Shown here piece after piece: positions 5,346 to 7,368 of a DNA stretch of 7,368 nt. The DNA lies in the NCBI GenBank assembly GCA_020847355.1, contig JADLCG010000032.1:1-7368 (forward strand). The letters are read 5' to 3'. The first letter of the stretch is position 1. Each line of letters starts with the position of its first letter. The notes under the pieces are model-generated. The model did not search any database and was not told the DNA's origin. It was given only the letters and a program-made list of their open reading frames with translations. The position numbers and the translations under genes are program-made. The DNA is from Anaerolineales bacterium (GTDB lineage: Bacteria; Chloroflexota; Anaerolineae; Anaerolineales; Villigracilaceae).

Positions 5346-5373
5346 TGCAACTTTTTCCCGCTCGCCCCTGTAT
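5346..5373 (+). promoter_or_regulatory. Second predicted ECF-sigma promoter
   Basis: TGCAACTTTTTCCCG (5346-5360) and CTGTAT (5368-5373) match the motif at 3608-3635 with the same spacing and no gaps (24 of 29 bases from 5345). Transcription should start near 5380, leaving a leader of about 27 bases with an AAAGGAAA ribosome site (5394-5401). This gives the second membrane-protein gene its own sigma-dependent promoter. Confidence 0.68.
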
Positions 5374-5406
5374 CCCCTACATCAATCAAACGAAAGGAAA
5401 AAACCA

Positions 5407-5946
5407 ATGGCAGACATCTCCGCCATCTTCTTCATCTTACTTATCCTCGGAAGCGCCTTCCCAGCCATGCTCGCCGCGTGGTGGCTATTATTTCCCAATC
5501 TGATTCAACGCGCCCAAACCCGCGTGGAAAAGACTCCTTGGGGAACTTTCTGGCTGGGGCTGATCCTCGTCATTGCCTTAGCTATTCCCATCATCATCCT
5601 GCTCGCTTTGCCTTTTGGTCCAGCCAAATTCATCGGCTGGGTTTTGCTCGGCGCGGCGCTGACTCTTTCCACCATCGGCTCAGCGGGCATCTCTGCCCAT
5701 CTCGGCGCAAGACTCGCCAAACATAGCGCCATCACACCGCTAAGCGGATTCATTCGCGGCGCGATCCTCCTTGAACTCGCCGCTTTCTTTCCGCTCATAG
5801 GCTGGTTCTTCGTGTGGATTCCCATCATTCTCATCTCTTTCGGCGCGACAGGTTTCGCCCTGCTCAACTGGACTCCGCGAGAAAATATCATCCACGCAGA
5901 AACAAGCGCGCAGATAAATTCCGCCCTCACAACCCGCAACACATAA
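5407..5946 (+). CDS. Four-helix integral membrane protein, predicted ECF target (paralogue of 4752-5237)
   Basis: The protein is 179 residues, with helices at about 5-29, 45-69, 75-97 and 115-154, then a polar tail (155-179) with no signal or motif. The layout repeats that of the gene at 4752: helix 1, a polar loop of similar length with a shared pattern (QRAQTRVEKTPWGTF at 34-48, compare KTQTSLNLTPGRSF), two helices, and a final segment FFPLIGWFFVWIPI (127-140, compare LPFVGWFLLLPYIAF) followed by a Gly-Ala turn. This suggests an old duplication. No catalytic residues stand out. AAAGGAAA at 5394-5401 supports the start. Its own ECF-type promoter copy and its position after the sigma/anti-sigma pair suggest an envelope-stress effector, or a partner of its paralogue. 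Confidence 0.82.
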   Translation: MADISAIFFILLILGSAFPAMLAAWWLLFPNLIQRAQTRVEKTPWGTFWLGLILVIALAIPIIILLALPFGPAKFIGWVLLGAALTLSTIGSAGISAHLGARLAKHSAITPLSGFIRGAILLELAAFFPLIGWFFVWIPIILISFGATGFALLNWTPRENIIHAETSAQINSALTTRNT

Positions 5947-5947
5947 C

Positions 5948-5996
5948 ATTCCCTATTCTTCATTCTCCATTCTCCATTCCTCATTCTTCATTCCCT
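5948..5996 (+). repeat. Heptameric tandem repeat, seven units, before the DUF1800 gene
   Basis: The units are ATTCCCT, ATTCTTC, ATTCTCC, ATTCTCC, ATTCCTC, ATTCTTC, ATTCCCT, in perfect 7-base register. They fill nearly the whole 58-base spacer and end eight bases before the ATG at 6005. On the opposite strand they read as purine-rich GGAGAAT units. The tract is closely related to 5309-5343. Length change here would alter the leader of the next gene. Confidence 0.8.
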
Positions 5997-6004
5997 AATT
6001 CGCC

Positions 6005-7368
6005 ATGACTCTATCCCGCCGCGACTTCCTCAAACTCACTGCCCTCTTCTCCAGCGCCGCCACGCTCAACGCCTGCGCCCCGCTTGCGCGCAAGTTGAGA
6101 ACCGAAGCCCCAACCCCCGCAGGGAGTCAACTCAGCGCCGCCGATTTCACAGCCCTCAATCGCATCACCTTTGGCGCAAGAGCGGAAGAACGCGCGCGCT
6201 TCGCTGAAATTGGTTTACAAAACTACATCGAAGAACAATTGGATTTTGAAACCATCAACGATCTAAACTTAGACCTGCAACTTTCAACCTTCAAGACATT
6301 AACTATGTCCGCCAACGAGATCGAAGCCGTCGCCAATGAACTCTTCGACGGCTACGACCGCAAGCGCCCAATCAACGAATTGCGCCAAGCCACGTTTCTG
6401 CGCCAGTTATACAGCCAGCGCCAGTTGTATGAAGTCATGGTGGATTTTTGGAGCGACCACTTCAATATTTACATTGAGAAAGAGCCGCTCTTCTATCTCA
6501 AAACCGTGGACGACCGCGAAGTAATTCGCAAACACGCGCTCGGCAACTTCCGCGATCTACTTTGGGCATCGGCGCATTCGCCCGCCATGCTCACCTATCT
6601 CGACAATCAAGCCAACGTCAAAGGCGCGCCCAACGAAAATTACGCGCGCGAGTTAATGGAACTGCACACGCTCGGCGTGCATGGCGGCTACACTCAAAAC
6701 GACGTGATGCAATTGGCGCGTTGTCTCACCGGCTGGTCGGTCAAAAAACATTTCTGGCTGGGAGAATTCACCTTTCGGGAAAAACAACACGCCAACGGCG
6801 TGAAAAATGTTTTGGGGCTTGAGATTCAGGAATCGGGTCAGAGTGAGGCGGAGCAAGTCCTCGAACGGCTCGCGTTGCATCCATCCACCGCAAAATTTAT
6901 TTCCGCCAAATTGGCGCGGCGCTTCATCGCCAACGATCCGCCGCAAGAGATCATCGAACGAGCCGCGCAAACTTTTCTAAACACAAAGGGCGATATCAAA
7001 TCTGTCTTGCGGGTTATCTTATTTGACGGTCTTGCATTTGCCAAACCAAAATACAAACGCCCGCTCAATTTTGCGCTTTCCGCATTGCGGATGCTCAACG
7101 TTGAAACCGACGGCGCGGCGTTACGCAAACCGCTTTTGCAAATGGGGCAAATGTATTTCAACTGGCCCACGCCCGATGGCTATCCCGACTATGACGAAGC
7201 CTGGCAAGGCAACCTCATGCCGCGCTGGCAATTTGCGTTTGAATTAATTCGCAACGAAATCCCCAAGACAGTTTGCGATCTGAATGCTTTATTGGATGTC
7301 TCTTCGAGCGGCAGTTTACCAGCCTCTGTAGATTCTCTCGCCGCGTTGCTTTTGGGCGCGCCGTTAGA
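6005..7368 (+). CDS. Tat-exported DUF1800 lipoprotein, 3' end beyond the window
   Basis: Reading from ATG 6005 gives 454 codons with no stop before the edge. The start is firm: an in-frame TAA lies at 5996-5998, and a twin-arginine signal follows at once (SRRDFLK, residues 4-10), with lipobox LNAC and Cys24. This predicts a folded, lipid-anchored protein outside the membrane. DUF1800 landmarks follow in order: LNRITFGARAEERARF (about 47-62), FWSDHFN (148-154), ELMELHTLGVHGGYTQ (216-231), CLTGW (240-244), HPSTAKFISAKLARRF (292-307), RPLNFALSALR (352-362) and WPTPDGYPD (387-395). The family is widespread, often beside a DUF1501 gene, and has no settled biochemical role; a DUF1501 gene just to the right would fit. 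No Shine-Dalgarno precedes the start; the spacer is filled by heptameric repeats. It is probably co-transcribed with the gene ending at 5946. Confidence 0.9.
   Translation, partial: MTLSRRDFLKLTALFSSAATLNACAPLARKLRTEAPTPAGSQLSAADFTALNRITFGARAEERARFAEIGLQNYIEEQLDFETINDLNLDLQLSTFKTLTMSANEIEAVANELFDGYDRKRPINELRQATFLRQLYSQRQLYEVMVDFWSDHFNIYIEKEPLFYLKTVDDREVIRKHALGNFRDLLWASAHSPAMLTYLDNQANVKGAPNENYARELMELHTLGVHGGYTQNDVMQLARCLTGWSVKKHFWLGEFTFREKQHANGVKNVLGLEIQESGQSEAEQVLERLALHPSTAKFISAKLARRFIANDPPQEIIERAAQTFLNTKGDIKSVLRVILFDGLAFAKPKYKRPLNFALSALRMLNVETDGAALRKPLLQMGQMYFNWPTPDGYPDYDEAWQGNLMPRWQFAFELIRNEIPKTVCDLNALLDVSSSGSLPASVDSLAALLLGAPL

Noticed and set aside
5099..5503. Plus-strand frame spanning the end of one membrane-protein gene and the start of the next
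   Set aside because: It overlaps two better-supported genes in another frame and crosses the repeats and promoter motif.
5505..5984. Minus-strand open frame of 159 codons
   Set aside because: It is antisense to the membrane-protein gene and begins in the heptameric repeats; composition is Arg/Met/Ser-rich without motifs.
5948..5996. Possible CRISPR array
   Set aside because: The units are 7 bases with no spacers; it is a simple tandem repeat.
6275..6303. Third TGCAACTTT-like -35 match
   Set aside because: It lies inside the DUF1800 coding sequence and has no CCTGTAT at the required spacing.

Overview
The window looks like a chromosomal stretch from a member of the Chloroflexota, probably class Anaerolineae. 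This is inferred from the style of the proteins (a two-LysM lipoprotein with a Thr/Pro linker, a Tat lipoprotein with a DUF1800 domain, small multi-TM proteins with a PGRS-like loop), from TTGAC/TG-TAnnnT promoters, and from heptameric ATTCYYC repeats. No rRNA or marker gene confirms it. I see no tRNA, CRISPR array, transposase or phage gene.

Layout. (1) Bases 1-816 hold the 3' part of a gene for a URO-D/MtaA-type methyltransferase-like protein. It runs off the left edge and carries an in-frame palindromic insert. (2) It converges on a minus-strand lipoprotein gene (851-1921) of unknown function; one hairpin at 818-847 can terminate both. (3) A 305-base divergent spacer holds a good promoter, direct repeats and an inverted repeat, and drives a plus-strand LysM lipoprotein gene (2227-3006) that ends in a strong terminator. 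(4) A NUDIX hydrolase of ADP-ribose pyrophosphatase type follows (3070-3600). (5) From 3608 to the right edge lies what reads as an ECF sigma-factor module. It comprises an ECF sigma gene (3648-4184), an overlapping zinc-finger anti-sigma gene (4171-4683), two 4-TM membrane-protein genes that appear paralogous (4752-5237 and 5407-5946), and a Tat-exported DUF1800 lipoprotein gene open at the right edge (6005->7368).

How the genes work together. The strongest new signal is a nearly identical promoter-like motif at 3607-3635 and 5345-5373 (24 of 29 bases identical, no gap): TGCAAC(A/T)TTTTCCCG, then CCTGTAT. The first copy lies directly before the sigma gene, the second before the second membrane-protein gene. 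This matches the TGAAAC-N16-CGTA layout of ECF promoters. The simplest model is an autoregulated sigma/anti-sigma pair that also switches on a membrane protein and perhaps the DUF1800 lipoprotein, as an envelope response. The signal sensed is not visible in the sequence.

The DUF1800 gene has no stop codon in the window and no Shine-Dalgarno, so it is easily missed. It was read codon by codon here: 454 codons without a stop.
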